Shown here: positions 15,694-22,799 of the stretch, piece by piece
Layout: each line of letters begins with the position of its first letter
Numbering within the stretch: the stretch's first letter is position 1
Origin: Ruminococcaceae bacterium UBA6434
GTDB taxonomy: Bacteria > Bacillota > Clostridia > Oscillospirales > Acutalibacteraceae
Assembly (NCBI GenBank): GCA_002437245.1
Contig: DJOQ01000024.1
Location: 1-42,147 of the forward strand
Direction of reading: 5' to 3'
Length of the DNA stretch: 42,147 nt
The notes under the pieces: model-generated
The model's input: only the letters and a program-made list of their open reading frames with translations
The model's database searches: none
Told to the model about the DNA's origin: nothing
Made by a program: the position numbers and the translations under genes

Positions 15694-16596
15694 CTATTCA
15701 CCGAAATTTTGGCAATAATCAAGCAACATAATTTTCAGCTCATTTGCGGCAACACCGAGGCGAACATTTTTATTTTCCGCAATGCATATTTGTCTTGAGG
15801 GAATTTTTCCTTTTAAATTAAGTTTAAATATTTCTCCGTTTTTAAGGTCGTTTTTTACGAAGTTTGCCGGTAAAAAGCCGATTCCCAAATTATTTTTAAC
15901 AAGAGGCAATATAAGGTCGGCTGTTGCAACTTCCGTATCGGGAGCATATTGCAATCCGTTTTCGGCAAACAGTTTGCTGTAAAAATCATATGCCGAGCTG
16001 CCTTTATTAAGACTTATTAGAGGATATTCTTTAATCTCACCGAGGCCGATTGTCCTATCTTTTAAGAAAGATAATTCTTTTCCGCAAACGGGAATATCAT
16101 TAAAATTTTTAATATAGAATATTTCAAATTCATCATTATCTTCAATGGGAGAAGTTACGACCGAAAAATCAACGGCACCGCTTTTAAGCGCGTTCATAGC
16201 CGCCGGCGTAGTGGAGTTATTTATCCTTATACGTATCTCCGGGAATTCCTTATGGAACATATCAAGAACCGGAAGTAATACCTCCGACAACGCCGTTTCC
16301 GTTGTTCCGATTGAAACAACGCCGCTTTTAAGCTCTTTTTGCATAAGTAATTCTTTTTCCCCTGCTTCAATCTGCAAGATAGCCGGAACAATATGGGAAT
16401 AAAGGGTTTCGCCTTCCGGAGTCAGCTTAACTCCACGGCTTGTTCTGCTGAAAAGGACACACCCGAGTGCGTTTTCAAGGTTTTTAATCGACCTTGATAT
16501 ATTGGGCTGATTATTATCAAGTTCTGCCGCGGCACGCGTGAAATTCTGATATTTTGCAACATAATAAAAAATTCTGTAATATTCGTAATTTACCAA
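15694..16596 (-). CDS. LysR-family transcriptional regulator
   Basis: A 300-residue regulator. The N-terminal winged HTH (YEYYRIFYYVAKYQNFTRAAAELDNNQPNISRSIKNLENALGCVLFSR) is diagnostic. The following effector-binding domain has the type 2 periplasmic-binding pattern (VSIGTTETALSEVLLPVLDMFHKEFPEI). It is divergent from the DUF1275 gene across 127 bases, the usual layout for a LysR target, so DUF1275 is the first candidate target and the GPH transporter downstream a second. The effector is unknown. Confidence 0.92.
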   Translation of the reverse strand: MVNYEYYRIFYYVAKYQNFTRAAAELDNNQPNISRSIKNLENALGCVLFSRTSRGVKLTPEGETLYSHIVPAILQIEAGEKELLMQKELKSGVVSIGTTETALSEVLLPVLDMFHKEFPEIRIRINNSTTPAAMNALKSGAVDFSVVTSPIEDNDEFEIFYIKNFNDIPVCGKELSFLKDRTIGLGEIKEYPLISLNKGSSAYDFYSKLFAENGLQYAPDTEVATADLILPLVKNNLGIGFLPANFVKNDLKNGEIFKLNLKGKIPSRQICIAENKNVRLGVAANELKIMLLDYCQNFGE

Positions 16597-16723
16597 TATT
16601 CAATTCCTCTCAATATAAAAATTACATATTAGCCATATCAACAATATATTTTAAATATAGATATGTATGTATTATAATAATAAAGATTTGGATTGTCAAA
16701 CTTTGTTAGAGGACAGGTAAAAT

Positions 16724-17461
16724 ATGATTAAAACCAAAATGGCAGAAAGATTAAAAGCTAATCAAATGTCAGACACCTTTACAAATGCAATTTTTTTGAC
16801 TCTTTCGGGAGGATTTCAGGACGCTTACACATATCTTTGCCGCGGAAAGGTTTTTGCAAACGCTCAAACCGGAAATATTGTGCTTATGAGCACACATTTT
16901 TTCGAGGGAGAATTCGGGTTAATATTACATTATCTTATACCGGTAACTTTTTTTATATTCGGGATATGCATTGCCGAAATACAGCATATCTTCTTTAAAA
17001 ATTACAAAAAGATACATTGGCGTCAAATAGTTTTAGCATTTGAAATAGTTATACTTTTGGCCGTCGGATTTATTCCTATTAACTTAAACATACTCGCTAA
17101 CGCTCTTGTTTCTTTTGTGGCGGCAATGCAGGTTCAAACATTCCGCAAGCTGCGCGGAAACGCCTATGCCAGCACTATGTGTATAGGCAATATGAGAAGC
17201 GGCTCGGAAGCGCTCTGCGGTTATTTTAAAACACATAACAAAAAGTTGCTGATAAAGGCACTTGAATACTTCAGCATCATACTTATGTTTGCCGTCGGTG
17301 CCGGATTCGGTAGTCTTGCGGCAAACAGATGGGGTATACGCTCAATTTGGTTCTCATGTGCATTTTTGTTTATAAGCTTTATCATTATGTTTATCCGCCT
17401 CGAAATTGAAGAAGAAAAAGAAGAAGCACTTGAAAAGGCTGTTGAAAACGAATTCAAATAA
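16724..17461 (+). CDS. DUF1275 (YoaK-family) membrane protein
   Basis: A 245-residue integral membrane protein with about six TM helices. The opening LTLSGGFQDAYTYLCRGKVFANAQTGNIVLM is the family's best-conserved region (G-x-DA-x-x-Y-x5-FANAQTGN). A second conserved patch is NALVSFVAAMQVQTFRKLRGNAYASTMCIGNMRS. The C-terminal tail is highly acidic (EIEEEKEEALEKAVENEFK). The family is widespread and uncharacterised. It is divergent from a LysR gene that probably controls it, with an AGAGGACAGG ribosome-binding site and a terminator after the stop. Confidence 0.9.
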   Translation: MIKTKMAERLKANQMSDTFTNAIFLTLSGGFQDAYTYLCRGKVFANAQTGNIVLMSTHFFEGEFGLILHYLIPVTFFIFGICIAEIQHIFFKNYKKIHWRQIVLAFEIVILLAVGFIPINLNILANALVSFVAAMQVQTFRKLRGNAYASTMCIGNMRSGSEALCGYFKTHNKKLLIKALEYFSIILMFAVGAGFGSLAANRWGIRSIWFSCAFLFISFIIMFIRLEIEEEKEEALEKAVENEFK

Positions 17462-17466
17462 AATTT

Positions 17467-17502
17467 AAGCAGGCAAAGCACTTAAGCCTTGCCTGCTTTT
17501 TT
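17467..17502 (+). terminator. Intrinsic terminator
   Basis: The stem AAGCAGGCAA / TTGCCTGCTT, with a short extra GC/GC pairing in the loop, is followed by a T run. It ends the DUF1275 gene and separates it from the convergent CooC/dehydratase operon. Confidence 0.85.
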
Positions 17503-18205
17503 ACTGTTTCTTTGCAGCGTTTTTCATATGCAGTTCTTTCATACCCTCAACCTCGTCGCAAATTGATTTTAAATTGCATGTGTTGCAATCAAGAAGCACA
17601 TTGTCAAGTATGTGATTCAGAGCATCGGTTGTTTGCCTTACTTTATCACAAATCATACCGAGTTCATTAAAACGGTCGAAATCGGTAATAAATATTATCT
17701 GCACACTCTTCACCGTAGGAAATTCAAGATAAGCCTTAATAAGCGATGAGCCGTAGTCCGAGAATGTCACACCGTTTTTTACCGCTTTTTTGCTGACTCT
17801 TATCTGCTCCCGCATATTAAATGCAGACGCTCTTGTCATAAATCCCTCAGGGCAAAAGCTGTATTTAAGACGTTCAAGTTCTTTTATCTTATCAAACGCC
17901 GATTGCTCTTCACCGATATCTTCGATTTCAAGAAAAACTATTTTTCCGAAACAGCAATCCGACTTTATTTCCGGAATATCTTTTCCGTAAAGATATGTGC
18001 AATTGTCGAACTTCATACTGTCGCTCACCGCGACCGTGCTCACACACGGCTTTTGACTTCCGCCGAGTTCATACGCCGTTTCTTTCAATAGAAGTATTGA
18101 ATTGTCTTTTTTTATTTTAAGCGTCGGTTCACTATAAGAAAACCTTTTGCCGTTTTCCGGCAAAAGGTCTTTTATTTGCCCGATAAGCTTGTCATAAAGC
18201 TTCAT
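17501..18205 (-). CDS. CODH/acetyl-CoA synthase beta-subunit-like small protein
   Basis: A 234-residue soluble protein, the last gene of the operon. Its C-terminus has a Cys cluster at 207, 210 and 216 (CNTCNLKSICDEVEGMKELH), which resembles a segment of CdhC/AcsB-type CODH/ACS beta subunits. The middle (VFLEIEDIGEEQSAFDKIKELERLKYSFCPEGFMTRASAFNMREQIRVSKKAVKNG) also looks like that family's region. It is far shorter than a full AcsB (about 700 residues) and I see no A-cluster Cys set, so it cannot be a complete acetyl-CoA synthase. Its ATG overlaps the stop of the 51-aa gene (TAATG). It could be a metal- or cluster-carrying partner of the reductase; that is inference. Confidence 0.55.
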   Translation of the reverse strand: MKLYDKLIGQIKDLLPENGKRFSYSEPTLKIKKDNSILLLKETAYELGGSQKPCVSTVAVSDSMKFDNCTYLYGKDIPEIKSDCCFGKIVFLEIEDIGEEQSAFDKIKELERLKYSFCPEGFMTRASAFNMREQIRVSKKAVKNGVTFSDYGSSLIKAYLEFPTVKSVQIIFITDFDRFNELGMICDKVRQTTDALNHILDNVLLDCNTCNLKSICDEVEGMKELHMKNAAKKQ

Positions 18206-18360
18206 TAAAGTTTTCTGTCCTTTTCAAGCGAATCATAATGTTTGCCGAGCGCATCATATATCTTACGAACAAGTTTCATATCGAGATTGAAAAAATAGAT
18301 GCAAAATGTGAGCACAGAAAGCGCGGCAAGAACGATTAAAATTATAATTAAAGCTTTCAT
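18205..18360 (-). CDS. 51-residue single-pass membrane protein
   Basis: A short gene that fits perfectly between its neighbours. The upstream gene's TAA stop (18361-18363) is immediately followed by this ATG at 18360, and its own TAA overlaps the next ATG (TAATG). It encodes one N-terminal TM helix (about residues 2-24, MKALIIILIVLAALSVLTFC) and then a charged cytoplasmic helix (LVRKIYDALGKHYDSLEKD). Such a peptide could anchor or stabilise the soluble iron-sulfur proteins of the operon at the membrane. No family known to me. Position and coupling are the main evidence. Confidence 0.65.
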   Translation of the reverse strand: MKALIIILIVLAALSVLTFCIYFFNLDMKLVRKIYDALGKHYDSLEKDRKL

Positions 18361-19152
18361 TTATGCCATCCCCTTTTGTCTTGCATACTCGGCAGCACCG
18401 AGCGCGCCCATAAGCTGAGGGTCAATCGGAAGGTCAACAACCTTAATTTTCAGAACGTGCTCAATGGCACGCTTGAGGCCTTCGTTTTTAGCACAACCGC
18501 CGGTAAGCGTTATACTGTCGGTGGCGCCTGCTTTTTTTGCCATAACGAAACAACGCTTGGCAACTGCGAGCTGAATACCTGCCGCTATCTCATCCATAGG
18601 TTTGCCCTCGCCTACAAGAGAAATTACCTCCGATTCGGCAAATACAGTGCACTGTGCCGTTATAGGAATAGTATTTTTTGCTTGGAGCGACAATTTACAG
18701 AAATCCGGAAGTGACATTTCAAATGCGTTTGCCATCGCCTCAAAAAAACGACCTGTACCTGCGGCACATTTATCATTCATTGCAAAATTCTTAACCGTGC
18801 CGTCGGTGTCTATTGCAATGCCCTTTACATCCTGCCCGCCGATATCTATAATCGCCTTTACACTCGGGTCTGTAACATGTACACCCATGGCATGGCAACT
18901 GATTTCAGATATATTTTCATCGGCAAAGGGAACCTTATTTCTGCCGTAACCGGTACCTATAAGATACGTAAGATTCTCAGGAGAGGACAATTCCGTGACT
19001 TTAGATATTGCCTCTCCGAGAGCAAGCTCGGCGCTCTTTACCGGATTTATTTTACTCCTTACGGTAGCATCGGCAACGATTTTACCGTTTTCATCCAAAA
19101 TTACACATTTTGCATACGTTGAACCAACGTCGCAACCGCCAAAATATTTCAT
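18361..19152 (-). CDS. 2-hydroxyacyl-CoA dehydratase / benzoyl-CoA reductase-type activase (BadF/HgdC family ATPase)
   Basis: An ASKHA-fold ATPase that injects a low-potential electron into its partner dehydratase/reductase, driven by ATP hydrolysis. 263 residues. The phosphate-binding GGCDVGSTYAKCVIL sits at the N-terminus and IIDIGGQDVKGIAI in the middle. Two Cys that bind the interdomain [4Fe-4S] cluster of the homodimer are C129 (NDKCAAGTGRF) and C168 (ITAQCTVFAESEVISL). The final part LTGGCAKNEGL is the adenosine loop. I use the ATG at 19152 with AGGAG seven bases upstream, rather than a GTG six bases earlier. It sits between the reductase subunits and the 51-aa gene. Confidence 0.93.
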   Translation of the reverse strand: MKYFGGCDVGSTYAKCVILDENGKIVADATVRSKINPVKSAELALGEAISKVTELSSPENLTYLIGTGYGRNKVPFADENISEISCHAMGVHVTDPSVKAIIDIGGQDVKGIAIDTDGTVKNFAMNDKCAAGTGRFFEAMANAFEMSLPDFCKLSLQAKNTIPITAQCTVFAESEVISLVGEGKPMDEIAAGIQLAVAKRCFVMAKKAGATDSITLTGGCAKNEGLKRAIEHVLKIKVVDLPIDPQLMGALGAAEYARQKGMA

Positions 19153-19170
19153 AAACACTCTCCTATCTTT

Positions 19171-20712
19171 TTACCAAGCCATTGTATCGTCGAAATCAAC
19201 CAGCGTCGGGTCAACGGGTTCTTCCTGAAGAACGGTTGTCATATATTTATTGATCTGCTCACGCATATCGCGACGCGAAACGGTTCTCGGATCCATAAGG
19301 TCCTGATCGACCCAAATGAAATTGATATTTCTTTCTCTTGCCTGGTCGTCAAATATACCGTTAAGACCATCCATTCCCTTGCATGAAATTTGATTATACA
19401 TTATTACGGTGTCGGCATTATATTCATCGCAAATGTGCCAAAGTTCATCAAGTACATTCTGATAGCCGCCCTTGGTATGCTTACGCATTGTGGTACGCTG
19501 AAGAGTTTTTGCATATGTGGCAAGCGATCTCTCTTTATCCTCGGTATCATACATTATGTAAGATATCATCGTCTCCATATCCATAACAACATTTATGCCC
19601 CAGCAATTTTCGAGCCAATTGGCAAGGCTCGTATAATAGTTTGCGGGACACGACCAAACTATAGCTCTGTGTCGCATTTCCTTGGAAACATGTTCTTTTC
19701 TCTCATAACCTTTCATCATAAGCTTATTAACCTTTTTATCGGTTTTAATGAATATCTTATCGATTCCGCCGGAGAGATGAAAGTAAAAAAGTCTGTACAG
19801 CCAAAATGTGGCGCCCGTCATCTGAGGATAATCGGTTTTATTGACATCCCATTTTTGCAGCTCATATTCAAGCTGTTTGTTGTATGTCTTCATCGCGGAA
19901 AAATATGCGTCCCAATCAAACTTTTCTCCTGTCTGTTCCTCAATAAATCTGATGCATGATTTAACCTCATCAACGGCATATTTCTGCACTTCTTCTTCGG
20001 TATATCTAAGCGGAACATTGACAACATGAGACGGAAGATTAAAACGTCTGTCGATATATGACGAGTTCATTGTTGAGCCGTCGCACGGCATATTGCATGA
20101 CAAAAAGCATTTACCGAACATCGGGTAATCGTCGTTTATTGCCACGCCTGCCTCCGCGGAAGGCAGAGGACAAACATCGGCGGGAACGCCGTAGCTCTCG
20201 GTTATGTCAAGATACGGCGGCGTTATGTTTTGATCAACCATTGATGACAAAAATATCGGTATAGTCTGTACGGGAACACCGTATAAGTTCGGAAAACCCG
20301 CCATTATTTCAAAAGAGAAAAGCTCATCCATACAAACTGTTTTATCTGAAAACTTGTCATTCGGATGAAAATGCTTATCATGCTTAAAAAGCATATGTAT
20401 CATATTGCATGTATGCTTAATCATCGCGTTAAAGTGAAGATGCGCTATGCGAAGGTGCGTTCCGCGCGTACCCTCCGTATGACGGTCTATCCACGCAGGA
20501 GCCGCGAGGTAACTTGCCATCCAGCGATAATTCCACAGACCTTTTATCGTCGACACGGGCGCTTTAAGGACCATAACTATCATATCTTTCCAAGTTATGA
20601 GCCAACGATAGTAATCATACATTGTGTCTTTAAGCCCGCGCCACTCGCGGTGCTTTAAAAGTCCGGTCTTATCTTCATGCAGCAGACCGAGATTTTTAGG
20701 CTGATTTGCCAC
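19171..20712 (-). CDS. 2-hydroxyacyl-CoA dehydratase / BcrB-like iron-sulfur subunit (large)
   Basis: A 513-residue member of the HgdB/BcrB-type family, whose subunits carry [4Fe-4S] or double-cubane clusters. Cys residues that could be ligands are in PADVCPLPSAE (C181), FGKCFLSCNMPCDGSTMNS (C202, C206, C210) and MYNQISCKGMDGLNG (C444); the last is in the place where the family's third-domain Cys normally sits. It is longer than most such subunits. The start is a GTG at 20712 after AAAGGAGG; an upstream in-frame ATG would bury the ribosome-binding site. It lies one base after the stop of the 398-aa subunit. Substrate unknown: no CoA ligase, CoA transferase or electron-transfer flavoprotein is adjacent. 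Confidence 0.85.
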   Translation of the reverse strand: MANQPKNLGLLHEDKTGLLKHREWRGLKDTMYDYYRWLITWKDMIVMVLKAPVSTIKGLWNYRWMASYLAAPAWIDRHTEGTRGTHLRIAHLHFNAMIKHTCNMIHMLFKHDKHFHPNDKFSDKTVCMDELFSFEIMAGFPNLYGVPVQTIPIFLSSMVDQNITPPYLDITESYGVPADVCPLPSAEAGVAINDDYPMFGKCFLSCNMPCDGSTMNSSYIDRRFNLPSHVVNVPLRYTEEEVQKYAVDEVKSCIRFIEEQTGEKFDWDAYFSAMKTYNKQLEYELQKWDVNKTDYPQMTGATFWLYRLFYFHLSGGIDKIFIKTDKKVNKLMMKGYERKEHVSKEMRHRAIVWSCPANYYTSLANWLENCWGINVVMDMETMISYIMYDTEDKERSLATYAKTLQRTTMRKHTKGGYQNVLDELWHICDEYNADTVIMYNQISCKGMDGLNGIFDDQARERNINFIWVDQDLMDPRTVSRRDMREQINKYMTTVLQEEPVDPTLVDFDDTMAW

Positions 20713-20713
20713 G

Positions 20714-21910
20714 TTACTTCGCCTCCTTTGCTTTTTGAATATTCTTAATTTCAAGGCTTTCTACAAATGCCTGAACGCGAGTTCTAAGCTGACCCGATGC
20801 GCTTGCCGTATACTGCCTGTCGACCGAAACCGACGGAATTCCGAATTCGTTTGTTATAATATGTGATGCAAGTGCCCTTTCGTATCCCCAGTATTCACAG
20901 AACTTTATCTGCTCATATATTACACCGTCCGCGTGATACGTATTTACAAGGTCTCGCACGTAGGTTTTTCTGCCCTGTACTTTTTCTTTGCTCATATAGC
21001 GCGGGCATTGGCATGTTTCCATATAATGCAATACAATCTGAGATAAAACATCATCGGTATCGTTAAGCTTTATTTCTTCCCTGCCGGGAAGCGAACCGAA
21101 GCAATAGCGGTCGGCAACTACGAGAGCGCCGGATTCTTCGATAAGCTTTGTGAAATCCGGATCGTCCATTTCAGAGCCCACGACAACAACTTTTGCACGA
21201 TAATTTTTCTTTTCGTCCGGAACTCTTGTTTTAAGCTCCTCTGCGGTTTCTCTGAGCTTGTCTATTATCAAATACTTAGGACAGCAATATGTAACAAGAT
21301 TTATTACGTGAAATTCATATCCCGTTATTCGCGGATTTTCCTCTTTGCGATATTCACCTATCTCTGTTATGAGACGACAAACCTCGTTATGTTCTTCAAC
21401 AGCTTTACGAAGCGCAGCGTCGCTTGTATTTACACCGTAAACATCATGCAGCTTATCGAGCACCTTAACTCGCATCTGCTCTGTATAATGCCTGACTGTA
21501 TGCGGTTCAATTTTAAAAGGAATATCGGCAACGGAGACAAAGAACTTATCGTTTTGCACAAGATTCAAGAGCGTGAAATGCTCATATGTACGATTCATTT
21601 CCGAGCATGATTCCGAGCCTATAAGAGCAGAAAGAAAATTATAACCGCCCTCAATACCGCGCTCCAAAAGAGCCTTGGAATATCCGCACAGATACGAACT
21701 CAGATAATAAGTTGCAATATCCATAGAACCTGTTCTCGGAGCTCTGAGCCTTACCGAAAAGCAATTATCGACATTGAGAAGAACCTCCGGAATGTGATAG
21801 CAGGTATATGCAATCGCTTTTTTCCCCTCGCCTATTGCCTGCTGCACAAGTTCATTGTTTGCCTCCTGAAGCAGGTTTTCAAAATAAATCAGATGTTTCA
21901 GATCTTTCAT
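20714..21910 (-). CDS. 2-hydroxyacyl-CoA dehydratase / BcrC-like iron-sulfur subunit (small)
   Basis: A 398-residue subunit of the same superfamily as its neighbour. Family Cys positions are visible: IAYTCYHIPEVLL (C37), SSYLCGYSKALLERG (C75) and IYEQIKFCEYWGYERALASH (C338). The C-terminal FGIPSVSVDRQYTASASGQLRTRVQAFVESLE is the family's closing motif. An extra METCQCPRY (C300, C302) sits near the third domain. It pairs with the 513-aa subunit, so a heterodimer with two clusters is expected. Its ATG overlaps the stop of the CooC-like gene (TAATG), so translation is coupled. Confidence 0.88.
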   Translation of the reverse strand: MKDLKHLIYFENLLQEANNELVQQAIGEGKKAIAYTCYHIPEVLLNVDNCFSVRLRAPRTGSMDIATYYLSSYLCGYSKALLERGIEGGYNFLSALIGSESCSEMNRTYEHFTLLNLVQNDKFFVSVADIPFKIEPHTVRHYTEQMRVKVLDKLHDVYGVNTSDAALRKAVEEHNEVCRLITEIGEYRKEENPRITGYEFHVINLVTYCCPKYLIIDKLRETAEELKTRVPDEKKNYRAKVVVVGSEMDDPDFTKLIEESGALVVADRYCFGSLPGREEIKLNDTDDVLSQIVLHYMETCQCPRYMSKEKVQGRKTYVRDLVNTYHADGVIYEQIKFCEYWGYERALASHIITNEFGIPSVSVDRQYTASASGQLRTRVQAFVESLEIKNIQKAKEAK

Positions 21911-22671
21911 TACAGCACCCCTATTTTAGTTAAAGCCTCCCGTACACCCTTTACCACCGGTGAAGCTTCCGGCAAATTAAATACATTTTCGCCCTGTATA
22001 TCAAACATAGCGAGATTTGTATCATTCGGAATATAACTGAGAACCTCAATACCGTCGATATTAATATAATTCTTTAATGACTCGTCTGTCATACGATTAA
22101 CTATTGCACCGATTTTATCATACATAACAAGCTCATCGGCAACACCCTTTATTGTTTTTATTACTTGGCAACCTTTTTTGCTGGGATCCGTTATCAAGAT
22201 AAGATGTGTTACTTTTTCCATAACACGCCTGTTAATTTGCTCTATTCCCGCCTCACCGTCAATAACAACATAGTCAAATTCGTCGGAAAGTATGGAGATA
22301 ACCTCTTTAAGATATGAATTTATTTTACAATAGCACCCGGCACTCTCAGGTCTCCCTACGGCGATAAACGAATATCCGTCAGTCTCGACAAGAGCGTCGA
22401 AAATACGATACTTAGCCTCGCCCAAAAGCTCAACGGCTCCTCTGGTATCGCCCTCGTCCACGGAGGCTATAATCTCTTTACGAATATCGTCAATGGTCAT
22501 TTTGACGTCTATCCCGAGAGCGGTTGAAAGACCTACTGCCGGATCGGCGTCTATGGCAAGTATCTTTTTATCGGGATACTTTTCCGTAAGGCACCTGACG
22601 ATAGTAGCCGATAATGAAGTTTTGCCTACTCCGCCTTTGCCTGCAACTGCAATAATTGTTGATTTACTCAT
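21910..22671 (-). CDS. cooC: CooC-like nickel-insertion ATPase
   Basis: A 253-residue SIMIBI-class ATPase of the MinD/ArsA/CooC group. The deviant Walker A is GKGGVGKTS at 11-19, and ILAIDADPAVGLSTALG follows. A CxC motif (SAGCYCKINSY, C113 and C115) is in the place where CooC binds Ni at the dimer interface. Switch II reads YVVIDGEAGIEQINRRVME, and the nucleotide-specificity patch is IGAIVNRM. In known systems CooC loads Ni into carbon monoxide dehydrogenase, but no CODH gene lies in this window. It is the first gene of the operon, with a promoter at 22690-22718, and its stop overlaps the next start. Confidence 0.88.
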   Translation of the reverse strand: MSKSTIIAVAGKGGVGKTSLSATIVRCLTEKYPDKKILAIDADPAVGLSTALGIDVKMTIDDIRKEIIASVDEGDTRGAVELLGEAKYRIFDALVETDGYSFIAVGRPESAGCYCKINSYLKEVISILSDEFDYVVIDGEAGIEQINRRVMEKVTHLILITDPSKKGCQVIKTIKGVADELVMYDKIGAIVNRMTDESLKNYINIDGIEVLSYIPNDTNLAMFDIQGENVFNLPEASPVVKGVREALTKIGVL

Positions 22672-22689
22672 TTCACATCACCGAGAATT

Positions 22690-22718
22690 ATTATACACCT
22701 TTGCTTTAAAGTGTGCAA
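22690..22718 (-). promoter_or_regulatory. Promoter of the cooC-dehydratase operon
   Basis: On the minus strand a -35 TTGCAC and a perfect -10 TATAAT are 17 bases apart, about 20-25 bases ahead of the cooC-like start. Confidence 0.65.
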
Positions 22719-22752
22719 TAAAAATTGTTAACATTTTGACAACTTTTCACTT

Positions 22753-22782
22753 AAAAAGAGCGGTGTTTGACAGCACCGCTCT
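22753..22782 (-). terminator. Intrinsic terminator of the GPH transporter gene
   Basis: On the minus strand, the stem AGAGCGGTG / CACCGCTCT is followed by TTTTTAAG. It separates the transporter from the cooC operon promoter. Confidence 0.82.
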
Positions 22783-22799
22783 GAAATACGTAACTGAAA

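Noticed and set aside
17501..22671. A Wood-Ljungdahl (CODH/ACS) operon
   Set aside because: Only CooC and a short AcsB-like fragment are present; no CODH catalytic subunit, corrinoid protein or methyltransferase is seen.
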